Source of the DNA: Parablautia muri
GTDB lineage: Bacteria > Bacillota > Clostridia > Lachnospirales > Lachnospiraceae
DNA length: 60,042 nucleotides
Assembly: GCF_009917485.1 (NCBI RefSeq)
Contig: NZ_QZDT01000011.1
Location: forward strand, 1 to 60,042
Direction: 5' to 3'
Under the pieces are notes generated by a model. It was not told the origin of the DNA. It did not search any database and saw nothing but the letters and a program-made list of their open reading frames with translations. The stretch's first letter is position 1, and the number at the start of each line of letters is the position of its first letter. Position numbers and translations under genes: made by a program. Positions 25,126-35,700 of this stretch are shown here, one piece after another.

Positions 25126-27162
25126 TCAGAATGACAAATGCCGTATTTTAACCACAGTCTCTTTTCCGGCCACAAGCTCCCAGGCCTTTCCTTCCACCCA
25201 CAGTGTTCCGCCTGAAACATCTGTCCACACCCGAATCTCCTTTTCATTGGCACAGACTTCCACCACGCCTCCGGGAACCGGAACCTTCCCGCAAAACCAT
25301 TTCAAGTCGCCCAAATCAGGGCGTACATCAAAGGTTTCGTATGCCACGTCTGTACTGAGCACGCCCAGGCGGAACGCTCCAAGCAGATAAATGGGACTGG
25401 CGCTCCATGCATGGCACAAAGATTTCTCATAGGGATTCCCATACATTGCATAATGCTCCGCCCCCTTCATGGCCGGATCATATTCCTCATACAGGGTTGT
25501 AGCCCCTGTTTTAAGCATACTTCCATAATACTTCCGAATAGATTCCTCCAAAAGTCTTCCGTTGCCTTCCAGACAATGCACCTGATTTTCGTAGAACTTA
25601 AAGTAAGGCGTTGTGATCTGCCTTACTGCTTCATTCAGAATAACCTTTTCATAAATATCCTTCTTTTGCTTTTCGCTGCAGGGCAGAAACAAGTAGGCTA
25701 AAATATTGCTGTGGCGGGTCACATTCCGTCTGCCGGATTCAAAGCTGTCAATGAACACCTCTTTTTCCTTATCATAAAACTTTTCCTTTATCAGCTCATA
25801 CAGCCTTCGTGCCTTCCGCCCATATCCTTCTGCAAGCTCCAGGCCCTGTTCCTGCTTCGTATCTACGGGCCGACTTTCGTTTTCAATGTCTTTAGAAAAC
25901 GCCGCCTTGAGCAGATCTCCATAGCATTCCAATGCTTTGCCATACAAAATCTGCTCTCCGCAAAGTGCGCCTTCCTTATCCATAGGCGCCCAATCAATAA
26001 AATTCCAGTCTCCCTGCTTTTCCCTCATAAATCCGTCATCGCTTTCCCTGCCCTCGCAAAAGGCCATCACCTCCTTCATTTGAGGCAATATCTGACGGAC
26101 GAATTTCCGGTCTCCATAAGTCTGATAATATTCTTTTATCCCAATGAACCAAAAAAATGTGTAGTCCATAATGGTATTGATGTGACGCTTAAAGGGCGCT
26201 TTCCCTCCCAAGGCAATCAGCGTGCGCTTCTCAATCTCCGGGTCAAAAAACAGATACCGGTTCACGAACAGGCTCTGGTAAGCGTCCGCAGACCATACCC
26301 ACCTGTCCCGTTTGATCCCGTCCAGAAAAAATTCCCGGCAATTTAAACGGAAGGTGTAAGCTGCCACATGCCACACCCGGTTTATCAGCTCATCCTCACA
26401 CTGAAAGTTTCCTCTATACTCTAACGGAAGATACTCATATTCCGCCTCTGCCTCCGCCCCCTCATCACTCACATAAAGATACCGAAAGGCGCAAGGGGCA
26501 TAAGACAGCTCACCCTCCTTTGGCTCCTGCAAAAAATGAATCACGCTCCAATCATGGTCAAGAGCCTCCTCCTGGGATTCGCCAAAATTTACCTGCACTT
26601 TCTGATCCGTCAGATGAAGGAGCCTTACTGCCGCAAAGGTCTCCTTTCCATAATCAAACAGAACACCGTTTTCCAGTTTTTCCTTCTTCCTATAAGAAAT
26701 AGGGGCATAAGAAAAAGGGAAAATCTCGGGGGTTTTTTCCCTGTCCATAAAAAGGCTGTCGGTGCCTACCGGTTCAAAATTCATGGACAGGTCATCTGCT
26801 TCCCAGCTCTCATCGCTTTCGATGACACCCTCCACAAAAAGGCAGGGGAATGTTTTTAGATTGGATACCCGGATCTGTACTGTAACTGTACCTGCCTTAA
26901 GTGCAATCTCTGTCTTTCCTCCATACTTTTCCGTCTCCCAGAGCTTTGAGCCCGTCTGTATGGTAGTAGATACATGCCCGCAGGCGTGAATACGAAAGAC
27001 GCCTCCCGCAGTTGTCACCTTCTTCTGAAAGACCACCACCGGTTCCGGCGCATACATTTTCCAGACCACCGGTTCCGGATAACCGTACTGCTGCCGCCTG
27101 TCATGCAGCATCAGACTGTGATAAATCTCAAATTCCCCAAATTTCCAAATCCATTTTGCCAT
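25126..27162 (-). CDS. Alpha-L-rhamnosidase-like glycosidase (GH78 fold)
   Basis: A 678-residue cytoplasmic glycoside hydrolase with the layout of short GH78 enzymes: an N-terminal beta-sandwich (about residues 1-230), an (alpha/alpha)6 barrel and a small C-terminal beta domain. FFLDGIKRDRWVWSADAYQS matches the catalytic-acid region of rhamnosidases (the consensus DxxxRDRxxWxGD is partly kept), and GDWNFIDWAPMD resembles the second conserved acid region. ATG 27162 gives the N terminus MAKWIW; an alternative ATG lies 12 bases upstream at 27174. There is no signal peptide, so it would act on imported oligosaccharides. Exact substrate is uncertain because several specificities share this fold. 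Confidence 0.75.
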   Translation of the reverse strand: MAKWIWKFGEFEIYHSLMLHDRRQQYGYPEPVVWKMYAPEPVVVFQKKVTTAGGVFRIHACGHVSTTIQTGSKLWETEKYGGKTEIALKAGTVTVQIRVSNLKTFPCLFVEGVIESDESWEADDLSMNFEPVGTDSLFMDREKTPEIFPFSYAPISYRKKEKLENGVLFDYGKETFAAVRLLHLTDQKVQVNFGESQEEALDHDWSVIHFLQEPKEGELSYAPCAFRYLYVSDEGAEAEAEYEYLPLEYRGNFQCEDELINRVWHVAAYTFRLNCREFFLDGIKRDRWVWSADAYQSLFVNRYLFFDPEIEKRTLIALGGKAPFKRHINTIMDYTFFWFIGIKEYYQTYGDRKFVRQILPQMKEVMAFCEGRESDDGFMREKQGDWNFIDWAPMDKEGALCGEQILYGKALECYGDLLKAAFSKDIENESRPVDTKQEQGLELAEGYGRKARRLYELIKEKFYDKEKEVFIDSFESGRRNVTRHSNILAYLFLPCSEKQKKDIYEKVILNEAVRQITTPYFKFYENQVHCLEGNGRLLEESIRKYYGSMLKTGATTLYEEYDPAMKGAEHYAMYGNPYEKSLCHAWSASPIYLLGAFRLGVLSTDVAYETFDVRPDLGDLKWFCGKVPVPGGVVEVCANEKEIRVWTDVSGGTLWVEGKAWELVAGKETVVKIRHLSF

Positions 27163-27385
27163 ATAAATTCCCATCCTTTCCGCATCATTGTGAAAATAAT
27201 TAAAAAAAAGGTATCAAATCTGCCCCTTTTAAATTGCCTGCGGCCAGGGGCCGATTTCATAAGAACAAAATTTACTATACCATTAGCATGCAAAGCATTC
27301 TATGTTTTTTATGTGAAAGATTGGTGATTTTGTGACAGCTTGGAATATTGGATTCGCCGCCCACAGAACTTAAAGGACATAAAAC

Positions 27386-27423
27386 AACCTCAGAAATACC
27401 GATTTGGGGTATCCTCTGAGGTT
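27386..27423 (-). terminator. Terminator downstream of the DegV gene
   Basis: AACCTCAGA (27386-27394) pairs with TCTGAGGTT (27415-27423), helped by inner GGTAT/ATACC pairs. On the minus strand TTGTTTTATG follows. It lies 51 bases after the DegV stop. Confidence 0.75.
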
Positions 27424-27473
27424 ATATATACTATTCTAGCTCTATTTTCTTATTAACGCTTTTTATCCAGACA

Positions 27474-28310
27474 CTACAAGGTCACAATCACGCCCCCATC
27501 ATTGGCATACATACTGCTGACGCCCTTTGTGTCCATAATGAGCACATCCTTTACCTTTATCTGGGAAAGAATCATTTCCTTTACGCTCTCAGCCCGTCCC
27601 GGACAATTGCAGTGGGTGATCATAAGTGTCTTTTCCTCAGGAGAGGCAGCCTCACTTGCCACAATATTGGCCATTTTCGCAAGGGCCTTTTTGATTCCAA
27701 TGGCTTGGCCCAACTGGATAATTTCACCCTTAGTAGCGCCCATAACCGGCTTGATACTCAAAGTGGAGGCCACCAGAGCCTTTACACGGCTAAGCCTTCC
27801 GTTTTTTCGCAAAGTTTCCAGATTATCCAGTACAAAATATGTGTTCATCCTATCCCTGTAATCCGTTAGTTTTTGGCAGATTTCCGCAAAAGGCAGACCT
27901 GCCTCGGACCATTGCGCCGCTTTAAAGGCCAGTTGTGTCTCCCCACAGCTGGCGGACTCGGAATCGCACACAAAAATATTCTTATCGCCATATTTCTCAT
28001 GATAAAGCTTTTTCCCTACCTCTGCGCTGTTATAACTTCCACTTAATTTGGAAGACAAAGTAAACACAAACACATTCTCCGCCTCCGTACAGTAGGAATC
28101 TCTGAATTTTTCAGGAGAAGGGCAAAAGGATTTCGGACACTTTGGCGAAGCGGCAACCCTTGAGAGAAAATATGCCTGGTCAAAGTTCTCGTCATCCATG
28201 ATCAGCTCATCTGCAACCTCAAGCCCCAGTGGAATACGCTCATATCTGGTATTCCCTTCATATTCTTTAGGAAATTCGCAACAACTGTCTGCCACTATCT
28301 TATAACTCAT
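27474..28310 (-). CDS. DegV family fatty-acid-binding protein
   Basis: A 278-residue DegV protein. Family features are visible: YKIVADSCCEFP at the N terminus, the FTLSSKLSGSYNSA lipid-site block, LDNLETLRKNGRLS, and the C-terminal GVSSMYANDGGVIV. DegV/FakB-like proteins bind a fatty acid and present it to the FakA kinase; no fakA is encoded here. The frame extends to 28361, but ATG 28310 follows GGGAGAATATT and begins at the conserved N terminus. A predicted promoter lies about 200 bases upstream. Confidence 0.92.
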   Translation of the reverse strand: MSYKIVADSCCEFPKEYEGNTRYERIPLGLEVADELIMDDENFDQAYFLSRVAASPKCPKSFCPSPEKFRDSYCTEAENVFVFTLSSKLSGSYNSAEVGKKLYHEKYGDKNIFVCDSESASCGETQLAFKAAQWSEAGLPFAEICQKLTDYRDRMNTYFVLDNLETLRKNGRLSRVKALVASTLSIKPVMGATKGEIIQLGQAIGIKKALAKMANIVASEAASPEEKTLMITHCNCPGRAESVKEMILSQIKVKDVLIMDTKGVSSMYANDGGVIVTL

Positions 28311-28365
28311 AATATTCTCCCATTCTCGCCGGCAGCCCACAAAATGAGGCGTTTCGCACAAATCT
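28311..28365 (-). repeat. Recurrent RBS leader, DegV copy
   Basis: This copy reads ACGCCTCATTTTGTGGG, then GCTGCCGGCGAGAATGGGAG before the DegV ATG. It matches the leaders at 37923, 48103 and 53022 in the order ACGCC, A/T-rich TTTGYGG, GCCGGCAAGAATGGGGGATT, ATG. Confidence 0.6.
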
Positions 28366-28800
28366 TTACTTTATTCCGTAGTTTTATTACAATAAGCCAA
28401 CGCTCGAAGCGTATCATCCTTTTTGCAATCCTTCCATTTTTATATCCAACAATCCTGCTTTTTAAACCGGGAAGACTTTTTTCTTTTGCCATGCAATGTA
28501 GTTTTCATTACTACTTATAATAGCATATCATTCCCGCCATGTAAAGTAATAATTCTTACATTGAATGGAATTTAGTAACAGTTTGTTACTTTTCATGAGT
28601 CAGAAATGCGCACAGGCTATCCATTCCATTGGAACACGATTCTACTTTTACCTTGCGCCCAAAAAGGAAATATTATATGATTAGGAAAGAATAAATACTG
28701 TTGTGCCCTGCGGAACCCTTTCCCTAACCAGTTCCGCCGCACTTCACAAAGCAGCTTATTGAAATTCAAAAATCAACCTGAAATAAAGGGAGGCATCCAT
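28366..28800. promoter_or_regulatory. Divergent promoter region between degV-like and malic enzyme genes
   Basis: For the minus strand, TTTACA (28545-28540), a 17-bp spacer and TATTAT (28522-28517) form a good promoter for the DegV gene with a 200-nt leader. For the plus strand, TTGCGC (28653-28658), 17 bp and TATGAT (28676-28681) is a weaker promoter for the malic enzyme. A hairpin GCGGAAC/GTTCCGC lies at 28710-28737. The region also holds one copy of the dispersed 38-nt repeat (28575-28612). Confidence 0.55.
28575..28612 (+). repeat. Dispersed 38-nt repeat, copy 1
   Basis: It begins GTAACAGTTTGTTAC, a small hairpin, and continues TTTTCATGAGTCAGAAATG, CGCA. It matches the minus-strand sequence at 46566-46529 with five differences. 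Confidence 0.75.
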
Positions 28801-29964
28801 ATGACAACAAACGAAAAAGCCCTTCTCCTTCATGAAAAGTGGAACGGCAAACTGGAAATCACATCCAAATCTCCTGTGAAATCCCGGGAAGATTTATCCT
28901 TAGCCTATACCCCCGGCGTTGCGGAGCCCTGCAAAGTAATCGCCGAGAACAAGGAGGCGGCCTATCAATATACCATGAAAGCCAACACCGTTGCGGTCAT
29001 CTCCGATGGCAGCGCTGTCCTTGGCCTTGGAAATATTGGCCCCTACGCAGCAATGCCTGTTATGGAGGGAAAGGCCGTTTTGTTTAAAGAATTTGGAGGC
29101 GTCAATGCGATTCCAATCTGTCTTGACACCCAGGATACGGAGGAGCTGATCCGCACCATCACTTATCTTGCTCCAGGCTTTGGCGGCATCAACTTAGAAG
29201 ATATCAGCGCCCCCCGCTGTTTTGAAATTGAGGAACGCCTCAAAGAAATTCTGGACATCCCGGTTTTTCATGACGACCAGCACGGAACCGCTATCGTAGT
29301 CCTTGCCGGCATCATCAATGCCCTTAAAGTGGTAAAGAAAAAGAAAGAAGACTGCAAGGTAGTGGTAAACGGCGCCGGAAGCGCCGGCGTGGCTATCACC
29401 AAACTGCTTGTAACCTACGGCTTTCCTAATATTATTATGTGCGATAAAGTGGGGATTCTTTCAAAAAATACGAAGGAACTTAACTGGATGCAGCAGAAAA
29501 TGACCGAAATCACAAACCCTTTCCATGAAACCGGCACACTTGCAGACGCTCTCAAAGGGGCGGATATTTTTATAGGTGTCTCTGCGCCTAACATTGTTAC
29601 CCCCGAAATGGTTTCGTCCATGAACCATGACGCCATCCTTTTTGCTATGGCGAACCCTGTGCCTGAAATCATGCCCGATGCCGCCAAAGCGGCCGGCGCA
29701 AGGGTGGTTGGAACAGGCAGAAGCGATTTCCCCAACCAGGTCAACAATGTAGTCGCTTTTCCCGGTATTTTTAAAGGGGCCCTTGAAGGGCGCGCCGTAC
29801 AGATCACCGAGGAAATGAAGCTGGCAGCAGCCAAAGCCATTGCTTCGCTTGTTCCTGATGAAGAATTAAACGAAGATAATATTCTGCCCGAGGCATTCAA
29901 TCCTAAGGTTGCGTATCTTGTGGCAGAGGCTGTAAAAGCACATATTAAGCCCGTTGGCCAATGA
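28801..29964 (+). CDS. NAD(P)-dependent malic enzyme
   Basis: A 387-residue malic enzyme of the short bacterial type, converting malate to pyruvate, CO2 and NAD(P)H. Recognisable blocks are LAYTPGVAEPC, the Tyr/Lys catalytic region, the metal site in FEIEERLKEILDIPVFHDDQHGT (read as FEIEERL and PVFHDDQHGT), and the Rossmann loop VNGAGSAGVAI. The frame begins at 28759, but ATG 28801 follows GGGAGG seven bases away and matches family length. It acts in the cytoplasm to link C4 acids with pyruvate. Confidence 0.95.
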   Translation: MTTNEKALLLHEKWNGKLEITSKSPVKSREDLSLAYTPGVAEPCKVIAENKEAAYQYTMKANTVAVISDGSAVLGLGNIGPYAAMPVMEGKAVLFKEFGGVNAIPICLDTQDTEELIRTITYLAPGFGGINLEDISAPRCFEIEERLKEILDIPVFHDDQHGTAIVVLAGIINALKVVKKKKEDCKVVVNGAGSAGVAITKLLVTYGFPNIIMCDKVGILSKNTKELNWMQQKMTEITNPFHETGTLADALKGADIFIGVSAPNIVTPEMVSSMNHDAILFAMANPVPEIMPDAAKAAGARVVGTGRSDFPNQVNNVVAFPGIFKGALEGRAVQITEEMKLAAAKAIASLVPDEELNEDNILPEAFNPKVAYLVAEAVKAHIKPVGQ

Positions 29965-30091
29965 GCCCTTATCATGGTCTTCCAAGCTGACCTTTATGAG
30001 TTTGCTCTGGGGCAGCACAAATTTTGAGGAAGAACGACTGTTCCCAAAGCTCACTTTTACGCAATTATCTAAAATATATTTTGGAGAAAGG

Positions 30092-30619
30092 ATGCGCAGC
30101 TACATGCCAGATGTCTTACCTTTTTACAAATTAATCATATTATATATGCTCTCCCGGATAGATTTTACTTTGACCAAAATCCAAATCAGCGATTTTATGA
30201 TGGAAAAGGAATATACCAACAATTTCTTTTCTCTCCAACAGGCTATCAATGAGCTTATTGACGCCGGACTCATAGAGGGTCAGTACATCCGCAATCACAC
30301 CCACCTGAATATTACGGAAAAAGGGCAGGAAACGCTGGACTTTTTCGGCAACCGCATTGACCGTGCCATCAAAACGGATATTGACGTCTATTTAAAAGAG
30401 AACGGATTAAAACTGCGCAATGAAGTGTCTGTTTTATCAGATTATATGAAAGCTTCTACCGGTGAGTACGAAGCCCATTTGGTTGCAAAAGACAAGGGCA
30501 TCAATCTGGTTGACATAACTCTATCCGTACCTATGGAGGAAACCGCTATTTCCATTTGTGATAAATGGCAGGAGAAAAATCAGGAAATCTATCAGTATCT
30601 TGTGAGCCAGCTCTTTTAA
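30092..30619 (+). CDS. DUF4364 family protein (winged-helix-like)
   Basis: A 175-residue protein of the DUF4364 family common in Clostridia. The region FYKLIILYMLSRIDFTLTKI and the following NELIDAGLIEG resemble a winged-helix DNA-binding domain, and a C-terminal domain follows. The frame runs back to 29954, overlapping the malic enzyme gene, but ATG 30092 has GGAGAAAGG directly before it and gives the usual family N terminus. It is probably a regulator; its target is unknown. Confidence 0.85.
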   Translation: MRSYMPDVLPFYKLIILYMLSRIDFTLTKIQISDFMMEKEYTNNFFSLQQAINELIDAGLIEGQYIRNHTHLNITEKGQETLDFFGNRIDRAIKTDIDVYLKENGLKLRNEVSVLSDYMKASTGEYEAHLVAKDKGINLVDITLSVPMEETAISICDKWQEKNQEIYQYLVSQLF

Positions 30620-30640
30620 TTTACCTGAAAAGTCAGTACA

Positions 30641-30670
30641 GGCAGGAAATATCATTTCCTGCCTGCATAT
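30641..30670. terminator. Terminator between convergent genes
   Basis: GGCAGGAAAT (30641-30650) pairs with ATTTCCTGCC (30654-30663). TGCATATATTTTTG follows on the plus strand, so it serves the DUF4364 transcript and may also stop the converging GH20 transcript. Confidence 0.8.
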
Positions 30671-30750
30671 ATTTTTGCCATTTCAATTTTGCCATTTCAT
30701 TTTCTGTAAAATTGGCTTACAGCCTGCAAGCCTTTACCGCTTTTTGAACG

Positions 30751-32571
30751 TTAACAATCCCGCAGCAAATCCGCATACCAGAAAATCAAATCCTGTATAC
30801 AATAAAGCTCTGATTCCTTGCTTACGCTGCGCCAAAGCTCCTTATAAAACAGAAACCATTCTTCCAGCTCACCGGCAAGCAGCGGGCCATCTACGGCAAG
30901 CAACGGCTCCGTTTTATAATCCCGTGCACTGATAACCACACCAATTTTCTGGATCAATTTCATCCCGCGTATTGCCACCAGACAGGCATGAACCAGCCCA
31001 TTGGTTCTCTCCGGCAGCCCCGGCGTCATGGAGCGCAGCCGGTCTGCAAGGTCATCTAATTTTTCCAATGCCTCCTTAGTCCCTATAAGTTCCTTATTCG
31101 TAAAGGCATCCGACTTCCTCTCCCTGTATCTGACCGCATCCTCCCACTTGAACACCCAGTTATGAGAAATCTCTGCAAGCACGCAGACAAGCTTTTCCGA
31201 CTTATCGCCAAATTCTATCCGCGAAATCCTCCGGTTGATTTCCTCAAAATCCGGTATGTTCCGGTTCCAGGCAAAGGCCGCCCCGTAAATTCTCCCGGGA
31301 ATGCCTAAATCCGGGTGATTGATGTGCCCATAGTCTCCCCAATCGGTATTCAGTACGCCTATTGCATGGTACTTTACCGCATAGCTGCACATTCTCTTTA
31401 TATTCTCATACGCCACATCCAGCCGGTTGACCATCTGGTTCCATCCATTTACACCGGGACAGCAGTACTGCACCGCCCCTGCCTGGGCAAGCTTTTTGGC
31501 GGATTCATCACTTTGGTCTTCTTCATATCCCCAGTTTAAGCAAATGGTTTCCACCGGCAGCTCCTTTACACATTCCGGGAAGTCACAAATGATATCTCCC
31601 CAAAACATAGGTTTCTTGCCTTTTTGGACCACAAACTCGCAAATTTCCTTGATAAAGTCCATATACAGGCGTTTTACGCCGACCTGCTCCGCCTTCCGGC
31701 TGCTTTTCCCTTTCCCAAGGTCAAAGGTCTCATCCCCGCCAATGTTGAAATATTCCGAGGTAAACAAAGGCATAAACTCCTCTATCATGCTCTTAATCAA
31801 AGTGAAGCTTTCTTCATTGGTCACATCAATGGTGTGATGCGCCATCCGGTCATAAAAGCCAAAGGGCGCCTTGCGGGGCTCGGGCAGCTCGCACAGATGC
31901 TCATAGGACTTTGTGCGCAGCAGCTTATATAAATGTCCAAAGCAGGAAATATTGGGCACCAGCTCAATATTCATTTTCCTGCAATAGGCGTCCAGCTCCA
32001 TGATCTCCTGGGCGGTAAGAGGCGTATCATCCCTCCACATCTCGCTTAGGTTCTCAAACAAAAAGCTGTGCTCAATGTAAAGCTGAAGCTGGTTCATTTT
32101 ATAAAAAGCCATTTGATCCGCCAGACCTTTTAAATAGGAAAGAGTCGGTATCCTGCCCCTGGTGACATCATGATAAAAACCCCTGTTTTGAATCTGGGGG
32201 AAATCATGAATGCTCACAAAAGGTAGTTTCGCCCCGGTCTGCCTGATGATTTGGCGCAGGGTCTGAACGCCATACAAAAGCCCCTTATCCCCACTGCCCT
32301 CTATACGCGCGCCGTCCTCTGAAATCTCCAGCCCATACTCTTCTTCCTCCATCAAAGGATTTATGGTAAGCCACACAGCCCCCTTTTTGGATGCTCCTTT
32401 TGTCAGATTAAGGCCGTAACCGGTACAGGCCTTAAGCTCCTTTTGCAAAAGCTCCCCGTATGTAAACGCATTTAGGCTGCAGGCCGAATTCAATACAATT
32501 TTTTTGTCAAAGGTAAGCGTATAAGTTCCTTCCCCGAAGCGAATCTCCTGGGGTTCCGGTATCAAATACAT
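30751..32571 (-). CDS. GH20 beta-N-acetylhexosaminidase
   Basis: A 606-residue GH20 enzyme without signal peptide, with an N-terminal GH20b-like domain and a TIM barrel. The catalytic Asp-Glu pair (about residues 280-281) is in FNIGGDETFDLG. The barrel start NRGFYHDVTRGRIPTLSYLK is typical of the family. It releases terminal GlcNAc or GalNAc by substrate-assisted catalysis. ATG 32571 follows GGAGGGATTGAAC, better than ATG 32586. It lies beside a LacZ-type beta-galactosidase, so both may trim imported mucin or milk-type oligosaccharides. Confidence 0.9.
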   Translation of the reverse strand: MYLIPEPQEIRFGEGTYTLTFDKKIVLNSACSLNAFTYGELLQKELKACTGYGLNLTKGASKKGAVWLTINPLMEEEEYGLEISEDGARIEGSGDKGLLYGVQTLRQIIRQTGAKLPFVSIHDFPQIQNRGFYHDVTRGRIPTLSYLKGLADQMAFYKMNQLQLYIEHSFLFENLSEMWRDDTPLTAQEIMELDAYCRKMNIELVPNISCFGHLYKLLRTKSYEHLCELPEPRKAPFGFYDRMAHHTIDVTNEESFTLIKSMIEEFMPLFTSEYFNIGGDETFDLGKGKSSRKAEQVGVKRLYMDFIKEICEFVVQKGKKPMFWGDIICDFPECVKELPVETICLNWGYEEDQSDESAKKLAQAGAVQYCCPGVNGWNQMVNRLDVAYENIKRMCSYAVKYHAIGVLNTDWGDYGHINHPDLGIPGRIYGAAFAWNRNIPDFEEINRRISRIEFGDKSEKLVCVLAEISHNWVFKWEDAVRYRERKSDAFTNKELIGTKEALEKLDDLADRLRSMTPGLPERTNGLVHACLVAIRGMKLIQKIGVVISARDYKTEPLLAVDGPLLAGELEEWFLFYKELWRSVSKESELYCIQDLIFWYADLLRDC

Positions 32572-32748
32572 GTTCAATCCCTCCATTTTCCTTATTGCCG
32601 AATCATTATGTCTATAAACTATACCACATATCCATCAGAATACATATCCGTTCAACCTTCAGCAGCGCGGAAGTTAACAGCCCAGCTGCTGCCGAAATGT
32701 CTTATGGATACATTTCAGTATAACACATTTGGAATTGCTGCGTTACAC

Positions 32749-35700
32749 TTACATTTTTTCCGGTATGAACCGCACCTTAAAGGTAAACTCTTTTTCATCC
32801 AGCCGATACTTTTCCATTAATTTCGGGCCGCAGCTGTTTGAGCCGATGCCGCTTTGACGATAGTCCACACAAAGCACCGTGTAAGGGGATTCAGAAAGCT
32901 CATAATTATGGGCCTTTTCCGTAAGCTCCTCCTGGGTATAAACGGAGGCGTTAAAGGCAAAGGTTTTTTCTCCTGCCGCCGTAAGCGATGCTCTGTGGCT
33001 TTTCACCGTTACATAGTCGCAGTCATGGTGGCTGCCGTTTTCCTGGGGCCTGATATAATCTTCATGCATTGCTCTCACGTTTGCCTCAAACACTCCATGA
33101 TAGCCTGCATATTTTTTATCTATATAGCTCTCCACCGGCCCAATTCCGCAATAGGTTACTTTGTCCATGGACTTAGGTAAAAACAGACGCAGTCCAAACC
33201 TTGGCAGGAACGGGAACGCAGTGTCCTTCTCCACTCTAAGGTCCACATCCAGCGCGCCGTCCGAGCGTACCGTCCAGCATGCCTGAATGTTCAAAATCCT
33301 CTGGATATAAATCGCGGATACGGAAAGGCTTGTCTCAATCTTCACCTCTCCCTCTCCCACATGGACCTGTGTGTCATAGGCTCTTGTAACGATACGATCA
33401 TACTTTGCCTGCCTCCACACCTCTTTTATCTGGCGGTCGTTGTCCGTAGGCGCCCTCCAAATGTTAAATTCCATAGGCCCCTCTATGAAAGACTGGTTCT
33501 GATATACCATCTCTGTAAACAGACCTTTCAGTTTATCATAGGTGTAAGCAAATTCCGGCGTTGACACTGTAACAGTGGTATCCTCTTCAGTAATCTCAAA
33601 TTCCACTTTGCCCGCTTCATTGGAAAATAATTTCTTCACCTTCTGATTTTCCCTCTGGGCGTCAGAGAGCTCTATCTCCTCAAAACCAAGCAAAAAGCCC
33701 GCTGGTAATACTTCTGTTGCCCCCTTCTGATAATAGGAAACCTTCAGAAAACATTTCCCCTCACCGGGAATCTGGAACTCTATGGGCACAGTCTTTTCCG
33801 CATGCGCCGGGATATCAAGAAGCTTATCATCCTCCACCACACCCTTTCCCACAACCAGACCATCACAGAGCACTTCATATCCTACCGTCAGGTAGTCTTT
33901 CAGATTCAGGAAATCCATATAGTTTCTCAGCTTCATTTCCTTTTTGTCCTGGTCAAAGGCCGCAACTCTAGCCGGGCGGTACACATTCTTAAATTCCATA
34001 AGACCTGTATGAGGCGTTCTGTCAGGATATACCAGACCATCCATGCAGAAGTTGCCGTCATGGGGATATTCTTCATGGTCGCCGCCGTAAGCATACACTT
34101 TTTTCCCGGCAATGGTTTTTCCTAAGTCAATGGCATGGTCACACCACTCCCATATAAAGCCCCCGCAGGCTCCCTCATACTTCCAAATGACCTCAAAGTA
34201 ATCCTCCAAATCTCCGGGGCCATTGCCCATAGCATGACAAAACTCGCACATCACATAGGGCTTAGAGCCGTCCTCTCTGAAATAATCATGGATTTCCGAA
34301 AGGGCAGGATACATGCGGCTGTATAAATCTATGTTGCTAAAATCATATTTCCGCTTTTCAGACACATAAAGCGCGCTTTCATAATGGGTCAGTCGGGTGG
34401 GATCAAACTCCTTCGTCCATTTAAGCGCCTCCTCAAAGGTGCATCCATAGGCACATTCATTTCCCATAGACCAGATGACCACGCTGGGACGGTTCTTATC
34501 CCGCTCCACGCACCGCCTGGTTCTGTCCACAGTAGCCTTAGTAAAATCCGGATTATCCGCAATGGCTTCGTTCCAAAGCTTTCTGCGGCTCTCCCAGTCG
34601 GAATCCTCCCTGTAAACATCCGCCGTTCCATGGCTTTCATTGTCCGCCTCGTCAATCACATAAAAGCCCAGTCTGTCATAAAGCTGATAAAATGCGGGCG
34701 CATTGGGATAATGGCTGGTACGGATCGCATTGATGTTATGCTCTTTCATCACCTTCAAATCTTTCATGATTTGCTCCCTGCTGATGGCAAATCCCGTAAC
34801 AGGGTCGCTGTCATGACGGTTCGTACCGTGGAATTTCACCTTCACGCCGTTGATATACAATACGCCGTCCTTAACGTGGATCTCACGGATTCCCACTTGC
34901 TCCGTGATCACCTCCTGTTCCGTCTCCAAAACCAGCGTATACAGGTAAGGCTCCTCGGCGCTCCAAAGCTTTGCATTTTCTACCTGCAAAGACAGTTTTT
35001 CCCCGTCAGCCTCCCCCTTTGCAGCAAGCCCTCCTTCTCTGTCAAAGAGCTGTCCCTTCACTGGAACTGCCTGTGTCTGATACTGAAAAGTGATTTCTAT
35101 GTTTCCATTTTTGTAATCCTCGGTGGGCTGTGCTTTTACAAAATAATCGAATATACCCTTTTCCGGCCTTTTTAAAAGATATACATCCCGGAAAATCCCG
35201 CTCATCCTAAACTTATCCTGGTCTTCTAAGTAACTTCCATCGCACCACTTAAGCACCAGCACGGACAAAACGTTTTCCCCTTCCTTAAGGCTGTCTGTCA
35301 CATCAAATTCACTGGTGGAATGGGACACCTGGCTATAGCCCGCAAACACACCGTTCACCCACACATAAAAGCAGGAGTCCACTCCCTCAAAATTAAGGAA
35401 TGCCTTAGGCGCCTTCTCATCCTTATGGTACACGAAGCTGCGCACGTATTCCCCGCAGGGATTGTTACAGGGTACATAAGGCGGGTCCATTGGGAATGGG
35501 TAACGGGTGTTGGTGTACTGGTGGCGGTCATATCCGTAATTCTGCCATACCCCCGGCACTGTCACCGTATCAAACCCGTCAAGGCAGAACCCTTCCCTGT
35601 AAAATTCCTCCTTCACATCATAAATACTCTCGAAATAACGGAATTTCCACTGGCCGGAAAGCAGCATAAACCGGTCGGAGGCCTCCCGCTCATCCACCAG

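Noticed and set aside
28307-28492. 61-codon frame upstream of the DegV gene
   Set aside because: No ribosome binding site, overlaps the DegV start and lies in the predicted leader RNA.
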